DNA of 64,000 bases from Musicola paradisiaca NCPPB 2511 (GTDB lineage: Bacteria > Pseudomonadota > Gammaproteobacteria > Enterobacterales > Enterobacteriaceae). The notes beneath the pieces are model-generated. The model made no database searches and was not told the origin of the DNA. It saw only the letters and a list, made by a program, of their open reading frames with translations. Below are positions 22,938 to 35,840 of this stretch, in pieces. The stretch's first letter is position 1, and every line of letters starts with the position of its first letter. The position numbers and the translations under genes are program-made. The DNA is taken from contig NZ_CM001857.1 of NCBI RefSeq assembly GCF_000400505.1, positions 927,084 through 991,083 of the forward strand. Reading direction: 5' to 3'.

Positions 22938-23822
22938 ATGAAAATTGGATTTATTGGGCTGGGCATTATGGGTAAACCGATGAGCAAAAACCTGATCAAG
23001 GCAGGTTACTCATTGGTGGTGCTGGATCGTAATACCGAAGCCGTTGCCGAAGTGGTCGCCGCAGGCGCTAGCGCCGCCGCCACGCCGAAGGAAGTGGCTG
23101 AGCAGAGCGACATCATCGTCACCATGCTGCCCAATTCACCGCATGTGAAAGAGGTGGTACTGGGCGAAAACGGCATTATCGAGGGCGCCCGTAAAGGGAC
23201 GATTGTGGCCGATATGAGTTCTATCGCGCCGCTGGCCAGCCGTGAAATTGCCGCCGCGCTGGCGGAAAAAGGCGTCGACATGCTGGACGCGCCGGTAAGC
23301 GGCGGCGAGCCGAAAGCCATCGACGGCACGCTGTCCGTGATGGTCGGCGGCGACAAAGCGATTTTCGACCGCTGCTATGACGTATTAAAAGCGATGGCCG
23401 GCTCCGTGGTGCATACCGGCGACGTCGGCGCGGGTAACGTCACCAAACTGGCCAACCAGGTCATCGTGGCGCTGAATATCGCCGCCATGTCCGAAGCGCT
23501 GGTGCTGGCGACCAAAGCCGGCGTGAACCCGGATCTGGTGTATCAGGCGATTCGCGGCGGATTGGCCGGCAGCACCGTATTGGACGCCAAAGCGCCGATG
23601 GTGATGGATCGCAACTTCAAACCGGGTTTCCGTATCGATCTGCATATCAAGGATCTGGCGAACGCGCTGGATACGTCTCATGGCGTGGGCGCGCAGTTGC
23701 CGCTGACGGCGGCGGTGATGGAAATGATGCAGGCGCTGAAAGCCGACGATCTCGGCTCTGCCGACCACAGTGCGCTGGCTCGTTACTACGAGAAGCTGGC
23801 CAAGGTTGAAGTGACTCGATAG
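22938..23822 (+). CDS. garR: GarR, tartronate semialdehyde reductase
   Basis: 294 residues (E. coli 294). A beta-hydroxyacid dehydrogenase that reduces tartronate semialdehyde to D-glycerate with NAD(P)H. The Rossmann motif GFIGLGIMGKPMSKNL is at the N-terminus, the substrate motif DAPVSGGEPKAIDG near 120, and the catalytic lysine in GNVTKLANQ near 170. The frame is open from 22794, but ATG 22938 is unambiguous from the nucleotide-binding start. Confidence 0.97.
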   Translation: MKIGFIGLGIMGKPMSKNLIKAGYSLVVLDRNTEAVAEVVAAGASAAATPKEVAEQSDIIVTMLPNSPHVKEVVLGENGIIEGARKGTIVADMSSIAPLASREIAAALAEKGVDMLDAPVSGGEPKAIDGTLSVMVGGDKAIFDRCYDVLKAMAGSVVHTGDVGAGNVTKLANQVIVALNIAAMSEALVLATKAGVNPDLVYQAIRGGLAGSTVLDAKAPMVMDRNFKPGFRIDLHIKDLANALDTSHGVGAQLPLTAAVMEMMQALKADDLGSADHSALARYYEKLAKVEVTR

Positions 23823-23827
23823 TTAGC

Positions 23828-23858
23828 CCGGCGGCGCGGGTATCCATGCGCCGCCCGG
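23828..23858 (+). other. GC-rich intercistronic hairpin garR/garK
   Basis: CCGGCGGCGC pairs with GCGCCGCC-(C)-GG with one bulged C and a ten-base loop, 6 bp after the garR stop. No T-run. It is the third such hairpin in this operon. Confidence 0.5.
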
Positions 23859-23924
23859 TTAGCGGCATACCGTTAACGAGCGCCGGTTCAGCAGCGCACG
23901 GGGAGTTGATGACGCGGGTAGTTT

Positions 23925-25067
23925 ATGAAAATAGTTATCGCACCGGATTCTTATAAAGAGAGCTTGTCCGCACAGGAAGTTGCAACGCAGATCGAGGCCG
24001 GATTCCGGGAAGTCTTTCCTGAGGCCAGCTACGTCAAACTGCCTGTTGCGGACGGGGGAGAGGGAACCGTGGAAGCCATGGTGGCGGCGACTCGCGGTAA
24101 GATTGTCAGAGTGAACGTCACCGGCCCGTTAGGTGATGAGATTGAAGCCTTTTTTGGGCTGTCGGGTGATGAACAAACGGCGTTTATCGAAATGGCGGCG
24201 GCAAGCGGTCTGGAACTGGTGCCTCCGTATCAGCGCAACCCATTGTTGACCACCAGTTATGGGACGGGCGAATTGATCCGCTGCGCGCTGGATCACGGCG
24301 TCAGGCATTGCATCATCGGCATCGGCGGCAGCGCCACCAATGACGGCGGTGCCGGTATGGTGCAGGCGCTGGGCGCCCGATTGCTTGACGACCAGCAGCA
24401 ACCGCTGGGGTTTGGCGGTGCGGAACTGGCCCGTCTGGCGCATATCGATCTCAGCGCACTGGATAGCCGTATTCGGCAGTGCCGGTTTGAGGTGGCCTGC
24501 GATGTGACCAACCCGCTGACCGGCGAACAAGGCGCGTCTGCGGTGTTCGGCCCGCAGAAGGGCGCTACCCGCGATATGGTCGCGCAATTGGATCAGGCGT
24601 TGCAACATTACGCCGGGGTGATCCGCCGCCAGTTGGATATGGATGTGGAACACGTACCGGGCGCGGGCGCCGCCGGGGGGATGGGGGCCGCCTTGCAGGC
24701 GTTCTGCGGCGCGGAACTGCGGCGCGGGATTGAGATCGTGACCGAGGCGCTGGGCCTGGATGCGCTGGTTCAGGATGCGTCGCTGGTGATTACCGGCGAA
24801 GGCCGCATCGACAGTCAGACTATCCACGGTAAGGTGCCGATTGGGGTGGCGCGGGTCGCCAAACGTTATAACAAACCGGTCATCGGTATCGCCGGCAGCC
24901 TGAGCGCCGATGTCGGTATCGTACACGAGCATGGGTTGGATGCGGTTTTCAGCGTGCTGTACAACATCTGCTCGCTGGAAGAGGCGTTGGACAACGCCGC
25001 CGACAATGTCCGCATGGCGGCGCGCAATATTGCCGCTACGCTCAAGATTGGCCAGGCGCTGGTCTGA
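23925..25067 (+). CDS. garK: GarK, glycerate 2-kinase
   Basis: 380 residues (E. coli 381). It phosphorylates D-glycerate to 2-phosphoglycerate with ATP, ending the pathway in glycolysis at the enolase substrate. The family start MKIVIAPDSYKESLSA, PVADGGEGTVEA, GIGGSATNDGGAGMVQALGA and the C-terminal VITGEGRIDSQT are typical of the GckA/TtuD-unrelated GarK/GlxK family. It could be called GlxK by sequence; its operon makes GarK the better name. Last gene of the operon and convergent with barA. Confidence 0.95.
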   Translation: MKIVIAPDSYKESLSAQEVATQIEAGFREVFPEASYVKLPVADGGEGTVEAMVAATRGKIVRVNVTGPLGDEIEAFFGLSGDEQTAFIEMAAASGLELVPPYQRNPLLTTSYGTGELIRCALDHGVRHCIIGIGGSATNDGGAGMVQALGARLLDDQQQPLGFGGAELARLAHIDLSALDSRIRQCRFEVACDVTNPLTGEQGASAVFGPQKGATRDMVAQLDQALQHYAGVIRRQLDMDVEHVPGAGAAGGMGAALQAFCGAELRRGIEIVTEALGLDALVQDASLVITGEGRIDSQTIHGKVPIGVARVAKRYNKPVIGIAGSLSADVGIVHEHGLDAVFSVLYNICSLEEALDNAADNVRMAARNIAATLKIGQALV

Positions 25068-25144
25068 CCGTTTTCGCCGGCGAACCGCTTGTACAGTAGC
25101 CGGCACCCGTTGCCGTCAGGCAGGTCATATTGTCTGCTCTAAAG

Positions 25145-25165
25145 CGGGGTTCGTCCTGAGCCCCG
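25145..25165. terminator. Hairpin between convergent garK and barA
   Basis: CGGGGTTC pairs with GAGCCCCG (one G-T pair) around a five-base loop in the 106-bp gap between the two stops. Tails are only weakly T-rich (CTTTAG on the minus strand), so termination is plausible but not certain. Confidence 0.45.
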
Positions 25166-25173
25166 TGTCGCGC

Positions 25174-27930
25174 TTAAATCTTTTGCATTTGCTTGCGCGC
25201 CGCGTTTTCCACGTTGGCCATTTCGTCGATCAGTTCCAGCCATTCCGGCTCCAGATCGGTCACTGACGTGCCCTTACGCAGTTCCTGTTCGATGCAGCGG
25301 CAGATTTGCCTGAGGCGCGGGACGCCGCTATAGCTACAACTGCCGTGCAGTTTATGGATCAGATCCAGCATGTCGTCCGGCGGGCAGCCGTCCAACACCT
25401 GATCGACCTGTTGACGTACCTGCGGCAGAAACGCCAGCAACATGCCCAGCAGGTCGCGAGCCAAATCGGGTTTGCGCGCCGCTTGCCGTAACGCCAGATC
25501 CCAGTCCAGAGACAGTGAGGGCGCTTCCGGATTCGGCGTCGCGGCGGCGGGCAATTCCGTCGGTTCCTGGCGGGACATGCGGCGCAGCAGCACTTGCCGC
25601 AGCATGTGCTCGTCGATCGGTTTCGCCAGATAGTCGTCCATACCGGATTTCAGCAACTGCTCGCGTTCGCCGTTCATGGTATGGGCGGTGACTGCCACGA
25701 TGGGCGTGTTGCGATGCAGTGGAATCTGGTGGATCAGTTCGCTGGCCTGCAGCCCGTCCATACCCGGCATCTGGATATCCATCAGGATGACGTCCAGCGC
25801 ATTTTTCTTCGCTTTGGCGACGGCTTCGGCGCCGTTGTCGCACAAAATAATATTTTCCACCTGTTCTTCCAGCAGGGCGCCGATCAGCTTGAGGTTGGCC
25901 GGATTATCGTCCACCGCCATCACGGTCAGCGACAGGCGTTCCAGCTGAGAATGCGGGGCGGGCTGTGTGGCCACGGCGGTGCTGCGGCTGAACAGCCGGT
26001 TGTCCTGCAGTATCGTCAACAGGCGGGGGGCGGTAATCGGTTTGCTCAGACAGGCATGGATGCCGAAGGACTTCAACTGTTCGGCGTCCATTTCCGCCAG
26101 GCTCGGCAGCGCCAGGATAACGTTTGACGCCAGACGACAGAATTCGCGGATAGTCGGCGTGAAGTCCAGCAGGGTATTGCGGTAACTGATGGGAACGCCG
26201 ACCAGCAGGATATCGAAGGCGCGGTTCGGTAATTGCTCCAGCGTCGGGCTGTAGCTGACCGTCAGCGGCGTATGCACCAGAATATCCAGCGTCGCCTGCG
26301 CGGCGGTGGGGTTACTCTCCACATAAGCCAGATTTTTGCCTTTCAGCATGTCGAAAAGGTGATTCGGCTCCAGCACATGCGGATTGAGTTGCAGTTTGAG
26401 GGTGCACCAGAAGGTGGTTCCCTGATTCAGTTTGCTGTGGAAACTGATGTCGCCGCCCATTTCCCGCACCAGTTTCTGGGTAATCACCAGCCCCAGCCCG
26501 GTACCGCCGTGACGGCGGGAAATGCTGGTGTCCGCTTGCCGGAATGCCTGAAACAATTGCGCCTGCTGAATTTCGGCGATGCCGATGCCGGTATCCTTGA
26601 TCTGGATCTCCAGCAGAACCTGATGCTGCTCCTGTTTGCGTTTCTCGATACGGATGTCGATGTTGCCTTGCTCGGTAAATTTGATGGCGTTGCCGAGCAG
26701 GTTGGTGATGATTTGCTGTAACCGCAACGGGTCGCCGATGAACTGTTCCGGTACGTCGTGCTGGATGTTGAGCGTCAGTTCCAGCCCCTTTTCATGGGCG
26801 GTGTGGGCCAGCAGCATCACCACTTCATCCAGCGTGTTGTGCAGCGAAAACGGGATGTTTTCCAGCACCAGCTTGCCCGCTTCCAGTTTGGAGAAGTCCA
26901 GTACGTCGTTGATGATATTCAACAGATTGTTGGCGGAACGTTCGATGGTTTGCAGGTAGTCTTGCTGCGTCGGCGTCAACGGGGTCTTCAGGGTTTGACG
27001 GGTAAACCCGATGACGCCGTTAAGCGGCGTGCGCAGTTCGTGGGACATATTGGCCAGAAACTCGGATTTGATGCGCGCCGCTTCCTGCGCGCGTTTTTTG
27101 GCCAGGTCCAGTTCGACGTTCTGGATCTCCATCTGTTCCAGCGTTTCACGCAGATCATAGGTGGCTTGATCGATATTCTGCTGCATCTCCTCATGGTACG
27201 CCGTCAGCGACATCGCCATCGAGTTGATGCCGTTTTTCAGCATGTCCAGTTCCCCCAGCATGCGGCCTTCTACCCGGCTGTCCAACTGACCACGGCGGAT
27301 GCGATCCACGGTTTCCACCATGTTGCGGATGGGAATGGTGACATCCCGCATCAGACGGTAGGCCAGCAACAGGGCTATTCCCATGCACCCCAGCAGCAGG
27401 CATGACGCCATGAACATCTCCCGATACTGTTGCAGCCGGATGGCGCTCAGGTTGAGTTCGATCGCGACGTATCCCAGCGGTGGTCGCTTCATGGCGGGCA
27501 TATCGGCGACCCGACTGTTCTGCTCCATCGGCGCCATCAGAATCAGATTGTCGTCATCCTGCTGCAACCGCAGGGCGTCGGGTATGGGCGCGCCCTGCGG
27601 CAATTGGATTTTTGCGCTGAACGGGTGCGGATTGCTGGATGCGATAAGCCGGTTGCCGGCATCGTATACGTTGATAGCGTGCACGATGTCGGAATGGTGG
27701 CGGTGGAGTACGTTGATCAGCGTTTGCAACGGCTCCAGTTGGCGTTGCGAGACGGCGTAAGCGCTGTTGACGGCCAGCGGTTCGATAATGCTGATGCCGG
27801 TTTCGGCCAATTGATTTTGTAGCTGGTTGTAGCGGTGAATGACGAAAAAGCTACTGAGCAACAACCCGATAAGCAGTGAGGGGGCCAAGATCAGTATCAT
27901 CATGCGTGCGCGCAGACTGTATTTGGTCAT
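25174..27930 (-). CDS. barA: BarA, tripartite hybrid sensor histidine kinase
   Basis: 918 residues, as in E. coli. It phosphorylates the regulator UvrY/GacA and so drives Csr small RNA synthesis; in soft-rot bacteria GacS/GacA affects virulence. Two membrane helices (about 10-31 and 173-192) flank a periplasmic domain. HAMP, HisKA with [10 protein letters not shown] (phosphoacceptor H297), an ATPase domain (GTGLGLVIT), a receiver ([22 protein letters not shown]) and an HPt domain with [10 protein letters not shown] follow in order. It is upstream of and divergent from rlmD. Confidence 0.96.
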   Translation of the reverse strand: MTKYSLRARMMILILAPSLLIGLLLSSFFVIHRYNQLQNQLAETGISIIEPLAVNSAYAVSQRQLEPLQTLINVLHRHHSDIVHAINVYDAGNRLIASSNPHPFSAKIQLPQGAPIPDALRLQQDDDNLILMAPMEQNSRVADMPAMKRPPLGYVAIELNLSAIRLQQYREMFMASCLLLGCMGIALLLAYRLMRDVTIPIRNMVETVDRIRRGQLDSRVEGRMLGELDMLKNGINSMAMSLTAYHEEMQQNIDQATYDLRETLEQMEIQNVELDLAKKRAQEAARIKSEFLANMSHELRTPLNGVIGFTRQTLKTPLTPTQQDYLQTIERSANNLLNIINDVLDFSKLEAGKLVLENIPFSLHNTLDEVVMLLAHTAHEKGLELTLNIQHDVPEQFIGDPLRLQQIITNLLGNAIKFTEQGNIDIRIEKRKQEQHQVLLEIQIKDTGIGIAEIQQAQLFQAFRQADTSISRRHGGTGLGLVITQKLVREMGGDISFHSKLNQGTTFWCTLKLQLNPHVLEPNHLFDMLKGKNLAYVESNPTAAQATLDILVHTPLTVSYSPTLEQLPNRAFDILLVGVPISYRNTLLDFTPTIREFCRLASNVILALPSLAEMDAEQLKSFGIHACLSKPITAPRLLTILQDNRLFSRSTAVATQPAPHSQLERLSLTVMAVDDNPANLKLIGALLEEQVENIILCDNGAEAVAKAKKNALDVILMDIQMPGMDGLQASELIHQIPLHRNTPIVAVTAHTMNGEREQLLKSGMDDYLAKPIDEHMLRQVLLRRMSRQEPTELPAAATPNPEAPSLSLDWDLALRQAARKPDLARDLLGMLLAFLPQVRQQVDQVLDGCPPDDMLDLIHKLHGSCSYSGVPRLRQICRCIEQELRKGTSVTDLEPEWLELIDEMANVENAARKQMQKI

Positions 27931-27993
27931 GGGGTTCCAATGTGGGAGAATTGAGGCCGACTAATCCATTAAATCATCAATGACAGCACATTT

Positions 27994-29322
27994 ATGGCGC
28001 AATTCTACTCTCCAAACCGGCGCGTGACGACCCGGCAAATCCTCACCGTGACGGTGGACTCACTCGATTCGTTCGGGCAGGGCGTCGCCCGCCATGAGGG
28101 CAAGACCCTGTTTATTCCCGGAGTGCTGCCGGGGGAACAAGCCGAAGTCCAACTGACGACAGAAAAGCGCCAGTTTGCCCATGCCCGGTTGCGCCGCCGG
28201 TTGAACAGCAGCGCTGAGCGGGTTGAACCGCGGTGTCCGCATTTTTCCGTCTGCGGCGGTTGCCAGCAGCAGCATGCCGGCATGGCGTTGCAGCAGCGCA
28301 GCAAAGCGGCGGCGTTGCGCCATCTGATGCGGCGGGAAACCGGCGTGGAGATGCCGGAACCGGTGGTGATCGACGGCCCTGATTATGGCTATCGCCGTCG
28401 GGCTCGGCTGGCATTGCTGTATCAACCGAAAACTCGTCAATTGCTGATGGGGTACCGCCGGGAAGGGTCGCACGATCTGGCGGATATTCATGTTTGTCCT
28501 GTTCTGCATCCGGCGCTGGAGGCGTTGCTGACTCCGCTGCGCGATTGTCTGGCCGGTTTGAAGGCGGCCAAACGGCTTGGGCATGTGGAACTGGTGATGG
28601 CGGAGCAGGGGCCGTTGGTGGTGCTGCGTCATCTGGATGTATTGCAGGAGGCCGATCGGCAGGCGCTGAACGATTTTGGCGCTCGCGTTGGCTGCGCGTT
28701 GTTTCTGGCGCCGGAGGCGGGTGCGCTGGCGTGTCTGCGTGGCGCAGCGCCTTCGTACCGGATCGATGGGTTATCGCTGGCATTCAGCCCGCGCGATTTT
28801 ATTCAGGTCAACGACGAGGTTAATCAGCGCATGGTGGCGCAAGCGCTGGAATGGCTTGACCCGCAGCCGCATGAGCGGGTGCTCGATCTGTTTTGCGGCA
28901 TGGGAAACTTTACGCTGCCGCTGGCGCGCCGGGCAGCCAGCGTGGTCGGCGTGGAAGGTGTGGCCGCTCTGGTGGAGAAAGGGCGTGAAAACGCCGAGCG
29001 CAATGCGTTCGGTAATGTCACATTCTTTCACCAGAACCTGGAAGAAGACGTGACACGGCAGCCGTGGGCCGCCCAGGGTTTTGATAAGATATTGCTCGAT
29101 CCGGCGCGAGCCGGTGCGCCCGGTGTGATGTCACAGATTGTGAAGTTGACCCCCGGCCGCGTGGTTTATATATCCTGTAATCCGACTACGCTGGCGCGTG
29201 ACAGCCGGGTACTGCTGGCGGCAGGGTACCGGTTGGAGAAGCTGGCGATGCTGGACATGTTTCCACATACCGGACATCTTGAGTCGATGGCACTGTTTTT
29301 GCTTGACTCCAACGTGCGGTAA
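27994..29322 (+). CDS. rlmD: RlmD (RumA), 23S rRNA m5U1939 methyltransferase
   Basis: 442 residues. An N-terminal TRAM domain (about 12-70) binds RNA. The [4Fe-4S] cysteines lie in [14 protein letters not shown] with one more C further on. The SAM-binding motif [16 protein letters not shown] and the catalytic [11 protein letters not shown] with the nucleophilic cysteine are present. It methylates U1939 of 23S rRNA in the cytosol. The relA start is 14 bp downstream, so the two are probably cotranscribed, in the same order as in E. coli. Confidence 0.96.
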   Translation: MAQFYSPNRRVTTRQILTVTVDSLDSFGQGVARHEGKTLFIPGVLPGEQAEVQLTTEKRQFAHARLRRRLNSSAERVEPRCPHFSVCGGCQQQHAGMALQQRSKAAALRHLMRRETGVEMPEPVVIDGPDYGYRRRARLALLYQPKTRQLLMGYRREGSHDLADIHVCPVLHPALEALLTPLRDCLAGLKAAKRLGHVELVMAEQGPLVVLRHLDVLQEADRQALNDFGARVGCALFLAPEAGALACLRGAAPSYRIDGLSLAFSPRDFIQVNDEVNQRMVAQALEWLDPQPHERVLDLFCGMGNFTLPLARRAASVVGVEGVAALVEKGRENAERNAFGNVTFFHQNLEEDVTRQPWAAQGFDKILLDPARAGAPGVMSQIVKLTPGRVVYISCNPTTLARDSRVLLAAGYRLEKLAMLDMFPHTGHLESMALFLLDSNVR

Positions 29323-29336
29323 AACAGGGAGAAATT

Positions 29337-31577
29337 ATGGTTGCGGTAAGAAGTGCGCATTTGAATACCGAAGGCAAATTTGTGCCGGACGCCTGGATTG
29401 CTTCGTTGGGGATCGCCAGCAAGCAGGCGTGTGACCGCCTCGCCGAAACCTGGCGTTATTGCGAAGAAAAGACGCAAGGACACCCCGACGCCATGCTGCT
29501 GTTGTGGCGTGGCATCGAGATGGTGGAGATCCTTTCTACGCTGAGCATGGATAACGACAGTATGCGTGCGGCCATGCTGTTCCCGCTGGCTAACGCCAAC
29601 GTGGTGGACGAAGACACGCTGCGCGAAACCTTCGGCAAGAACATTGTTAACCTGGTGCATGGCGTGCGCGATATGGATGCGATCCGCCAGCTGAAAGCCA
29701 CCCAGAACGATTCGGTCGGTTCCGAGCAAGTCGACAACATTCGTCGCATGCTGCTGGCGATGGTGGAAGATTTCCGCTGCGTGGTCATCAAACTGGCGGA
29801 GCGTATCGCCCACCTGCGCGAGGTGAAGGACGCCCCAGAAGAAGAGCGTGTACTGGCGGCCAAAGAGTGTACCAATATCTATGCGCCGCTGGCCAACCGG
29901 CTGGGTATCGGCCAGCTCAAGTGGGAACTGGAGGATTTCTGTTTCCGCTATCTGCATCCGGATGAGTACAAACGCATCGCCAAGCTGCTGCATGAGCGCC
30001 GTATCGATCGCGAGCAGTATATCGAGACTTTTGTGAAAAACCTGCGCGGCACCATGGAGCTGGAAGGGCTGAAGGCGGATGTGTACGGCCGTCCCAAGCA
30101 TATCTACAGCATCTGGCGCAAGATGCAGAAAAAATCGCTGTCGTTCGATGAGCTGTTCGATGTGCGCGCGGTGCGCGTGGTGGTGGAACGTTTGCAGGAT
30201 TGCTACGCGGCGCTGGGGATCGTGCATACGCATTTCCGCCATTTGCCGGACGAGTTCGACGATTATGTCGCCAACCCCAAACCCAACGGCTACCAGTCCA
30301 TTCATACCGTGGTATTGGGGCCGGGCGGTAAAACGGTGGAGATTCAGATCCGTACCCGTCAGATGCACGAAGACGCTGAGTTAGGGGTCGCCGCCCACTG
30401 GAAATACAAGGAAGGCACCGCCTCTGCCGGCCGTTCCGGCTACGAAGAACGTATTGCCTGGCTGCGTAAACTGTTGTCCTGGCAGGAGGAGATGGCTGAC
30501 TCGGACGAGATGCTCGACGAGGTGCGCAGCCAGGTGTTCGACGATCGCGTGTATGTGTTTACACCGAAAGGCGACGTGGTGGATCTGCCCGCCGGGTCGA
30601 CGCCGCTGGATTTCGCCTACCATATTCACAGCGATATCGGTCATCGCTGCATCGGCGCCAAAGTGAGCGGGCGTATCGTGCCGTTCACCTACCAGTTGCA
30701 GATGGGCGATCAGATTGAAGTTATCACCCAGAAACAGCCGAACCCCAGCCGGGATTGGCTGAACCCGAATCTGGGATACATCACCACCAGCCGCGGCCGC
30801 TCCAAGATCCATAACTGGTTCCGCAAGCAGGATCGGGACAAGAACATTCTGGCGGGCAAACAGATCCTGGACAATGAGCTGGAGCATCTGGGCATCAGCC
30901 TGAAGATGGCGGAGAAACTGCTGCTGCCGCGCTACAACATGAATTCGATGGACGAACTGTTGGCCGGCATCGGCGGCGGCGATGTTCGCCTGAACCAGAT
31001 GGTGAATTTCCTGCAGTCGAAGGTGAACCAGCCCAGCGCGGAAGAGCAGGATCGCGAAGCATTGCGCCAACTGACGCAAAAATCGCAGCAGCCGGCGACA
31101 CGCGCCGCCGCCAAGGATAATGGCCGCATCGTAGTAGAAGGCGTCGGTAATCTGATGCATCACATCGCCCGCTGCTGCCAGCCGATTCCTGGCGATGACA
31201 TTATCGGTTTTATCACCCGCGGCCGGGGGATCTCCATCCATCGCGCCGATTGCGAGCAGTTGGACGATCTGCGTGGTCATGCGCCGGAACGCATTGTGGA
31301 AGCGGTGTGGGGCGAAAGCTACTCCAGCGGTTATTCGCTGGTGGTTCGGGTCACGGCCAATGACCGCAGCGGCTTGCTGCGCGATATCACTACGATCCTC
31401 GCCAACGAAAAAGTCAATGTGCTGGGCGTTTCCAGCCGTAGCGATGTGAAGCAGCAACTGGCGACCATCGATATGGAGATGGAGATCTATAACCTGCAGG
31501 TGTTGGGGCGAGTGCTGGCTAAGCTGAATCAGCTGCCGGATGTGATCGATGCCCGCCGTTTGCAGGGGAATAGCTAA
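29337..31577 (+). CDS. relA: RelA, ribosome-associated (p)ppGpp synthetase
   Basis: 746 residues (E. coli 744). It senses uncharged tRNA on stalled ribosomes and makes (p)ppGpp. The N-terminal pseudo-hydrolase domain lacks the HD pair (FPLANANVVDED in its place), which marks RelA and not SpoT. The synthetase domain (about 240-350) has GRPKHIYSIWRKM, FDVRAVRVV and KPNGYQSIHT. TGS (VYVFTPKGDVVDLPAGSTPL), zinc-finger (HHIARCCQPIPGDD) and ACT/RRM domains follow. Preceded by GGGAGAA. Confidence 0.97.
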   Translation: MVAVRSAHLNTEGKFVPDAWIASLGIASKQACDRLAETWRYCEEKTQGHPDAMLLLWRGIEMVEILSTLSMDNDSMRAAMLFPLANANVVDEDTLRETFGKNIVNLVHGVRDMDAIRQLKATQNDSVGSEQVDNIRRMLLAMVEDFRCVVIKLAERIAHLREVKDAPEEERVLAAKECTNIYAPLANRLGIGQLKWELEDFCFRYLHPDEYKRIAKLLHERRIDREQYIETFVKNLRGTMELEGLKADVYGRPKHIYSIWRKMQKKSLSFDELFDVRAVRVVVERLQDCYAALGIVHTHFRHLPDEFDDYVANPKPNGYQSIHTVVLGPGGKTVEIQIRTRQMHEDAELGVAAHWKYKEGTASAGRSGYEERIAWLRKLLSWQEEMADSDEMLDEVRSQVFDDRVYVFTPKGDVVDLPAGSTPLDFAYHIHSDIGHRCIGAKVSGRIVPFTYQLQMGDQIEVITQKQPNPSRDWLNPNLGYITTSRGRSKIHNWFRKQDRDKNILAGKQILDNELEHLGISLKMAEKLLLPRYNMNSMDELLAGIGGGDVRLNQMVNFLQSKVNQPSAEEQDREALRQLTQKSQQPATRAAAKDNGRIVVEGVGNLMHHIARCCQPIPGDDIIGFITRGRGISIHRADCEQLDDLRGHAPERIVEAVWGESYSSGYSLVVRVTANDRSGLLRDITTILANEKVNVLGVSSRSDVKQQLATIDMEMEIYNLQVLGRVLAKLNQLPDVIDARRLQGNS

Positions 31578-31591
31578 GCACACGGCCCCTT

Positions 31592-31622
31592 CGGCCTCCC
31601 TGCATCGGGAGGCCGCGTTTAT
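31592..31622 (+). terminator. Terminator-like hairpin after relA
   Basis: CGGCCTCCC pairs perfectly with GGGAGGCCG around TGCATC, then CGTTTATC. The stem is strong and the T-run short, so termination may be partial, letting relA transcripts reach mazG. Confidence 0.65.
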
Positions 31623-31712
31623 CGGCTGACGGCGTCGTCTGCGAACAGTCCGGCAGGTGATGCGGCCAGCCACACCGACATACTTTCACCGAAATACACT
31701 CAGGATAGAAAA

Positions 31713-32513
31713 ATGCCTTCATCGACGGAACGTCTGCTCGACATCATGAAGCAACTGCGCGACCCGGAAAACGGGTGCCCGTGGGATCGGGAACAGACGT
31801 TTGACACCATCGCGCCTTACACGTTGGAAGAAACCTACGAAGTGTTGGACGCCATCAGCCGCAAGGATTTTGACGACTTGCGCAGCGAGTTAGGCGACTT
31901 GCTGTTTCAGGTGGTGTTCTACGCACGCATGGCGGAAGAAGAGAATCTGTTTGATTTCTCAGATGTTTGCGATGCCATCAGCGACAAACTGGAGCGTCGG
32001 CATCCGCATATTTTTGGCACACAGCGCCCGGTGCTGAAAGACAGCGAAGCGGTACTGGCCAATTGGGAACAAACCAAGGCGCAGGAGCGGGCTGAGAAAG
32101 ATCGCCACTCACAGCTGGATGATATTCCCGACGCGCTGCCTGCGTTGATGCGCGCGCATAAAATCCAGCAGCGTTGCGCCGCCGTCGGGTTTGACTGGCA
32201 TACGCTGGGGCCGGTGGTGGACAAGCTGTACGAGGAAATCGACGAGGTGATGCATGAAGCGCAGCAGGCTGTCGTCGATCCGGAACGGTTGGGGGAGGAG
32301 CTCGGCGATATGCTGTTTGCAGCGGTGAATCTTTCCCGCCATCTGGGGCATAAGGCGGAAATCGCACTGCAGCAGGCTAATCATAAATTTTGCCGCCGTT
32401 TCCGGCAGGTAGAACAGTTGATTACCGAACAAGGGAAAACCCTTGCCGAGGCGAGTCTGGACGAGATGGATGCCGCATGGCAGCAGGTGAAAGAACGAGA
32501 AAAAGCACTTTGA
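31713..32513 (+). CDS. mazG: MazG, nucleoside triphosphate pyrophosphohydrolase
   Basis: 266 residues (E. coli 263). It hydrolyses NTPs and dNTPs to monophosphates, and in E. coli it lowers (p)ppGpp under starvation, so placement behind relA is meaningful. It has two MazG folds in tandem. The N-terminal one begins MKQLRDPENGCPWDREQT with the acidic EETYEVLDAI and ELGDLLFQVVF motifs; the C-terminal one has KLYEEIDEVMHEA and EELGDMLFAAVNL. In E. coli the mazEF toxin pair sits between relA and mazG; here there is none in the 135-bp gap. Confidence 0.95.
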   Translation: MPSSTERLLDIMKQLRDPENGCPWDREQTFDTIAPYTLEETYEVLDAISRKDFDDLRSELGDLLFQVVFYARMAEEENLFDFSDVCDAISDKLERRHPHIFGTQRPVLKDSEAVLANWEQTKAQERAEKDRHSQLDDIPDALPALMRAHKIQQRCAAVGFDWHTLGPVVDKLYEEIDEVMHEAQQAVVDPERLGEELGDMLFAAVNLSRHLGHKAEIALQQANHKFCRRFRQVEQLITEQGKTLAEASLDEMDAAWQQVKEREKAL

Positions 32514-32518
32514 TGAAA

Positions 32519-32560
32519 AAAGAGCGGGGAAAAATGTCTTTTTGCCGCTCTTTATTTTTA
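32519..32560 (+). terminator. Intrinsic terminator of mazG
   Basis: AAAGAGCGG pairs with CCGCTCTTT around a 17-base loop that is itself A- and T-rich, followed by ATTTTTATC. It starts 5 bp after the mazG stop. Confidence 0.8.
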
Positions 32561-32655
32561 TCTGTTTGTTTTTAAATTGTGTTTTTAATCTGTTCTTTCG
32601 CAAAGAGAAACCTGTCAACAACCGGATGTGCGCTGCTGGTTCAGCAAAACGAACA

Positions 32656-32685
32656 TTTGTGGCGTTCAGCGGCTTAGGGTATACT
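32656..32685 (+). promoter_or_regulatory. Candidate sigma-70 promoter of pyrG
   Basis: TTTGTG, an 18-bp spacer and TATACT lie 61 bp before the pyrG start codon and downstream of the mazG terminator. The initially transcribed region is pyrimidine-rich (TACTTTCCCG). Judged by eye only. Confidence 0.5.
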
Positions 32686-32724
32686 ACTTTCCCGTCTTGG
32701 TCTTTTCTTATCGTCCTTAAATAA

Positions 32725-34383
<1,659 letters not shown>

Positions 34384-34393
34384 GGTTTTGCAG

Positions 34394-34427
34394 CAACGCG
34401 CGGTTCTCTGAACGCGCGTTGTTTGTC
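34394..34427 (+). terminator. Hairpin between pyrG and eno
   Basis: CAACGCGCG pairs perfectly with CGCGCGTTG around a ten-base loop, followed by TTTGTCTG. It is 10 bp after the pyrG stop and 43 bp before the eno start, so it may give partial termination, with eno also having its own promoter. Confidence 0.65.
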
Positions 34428-34430
34428 TGA

Positions 34431-35762
<1,332 letters not shown>

Positions 35763-35807
35763 GCGCCTGCCGTCCGGCGTGCTGTGCGCCGGGCATCGTA
35801 ATGGAAA

Positions 35808-35840
35808 ATCCGGTAGCTTCGCGGCTGCCGGATTTTTTTT
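35808..35840 (+). terminator. Intrinsic terminator of eno
   Basis: ATCCGGTAGC pairs with GCTGCCGGAT (one G-T pair) around TTCGCG, followed by eight T. A second hairpin of the CCGGCG/CGCCGG type lies just before it at 35774-35793. Confidence 0.93.
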
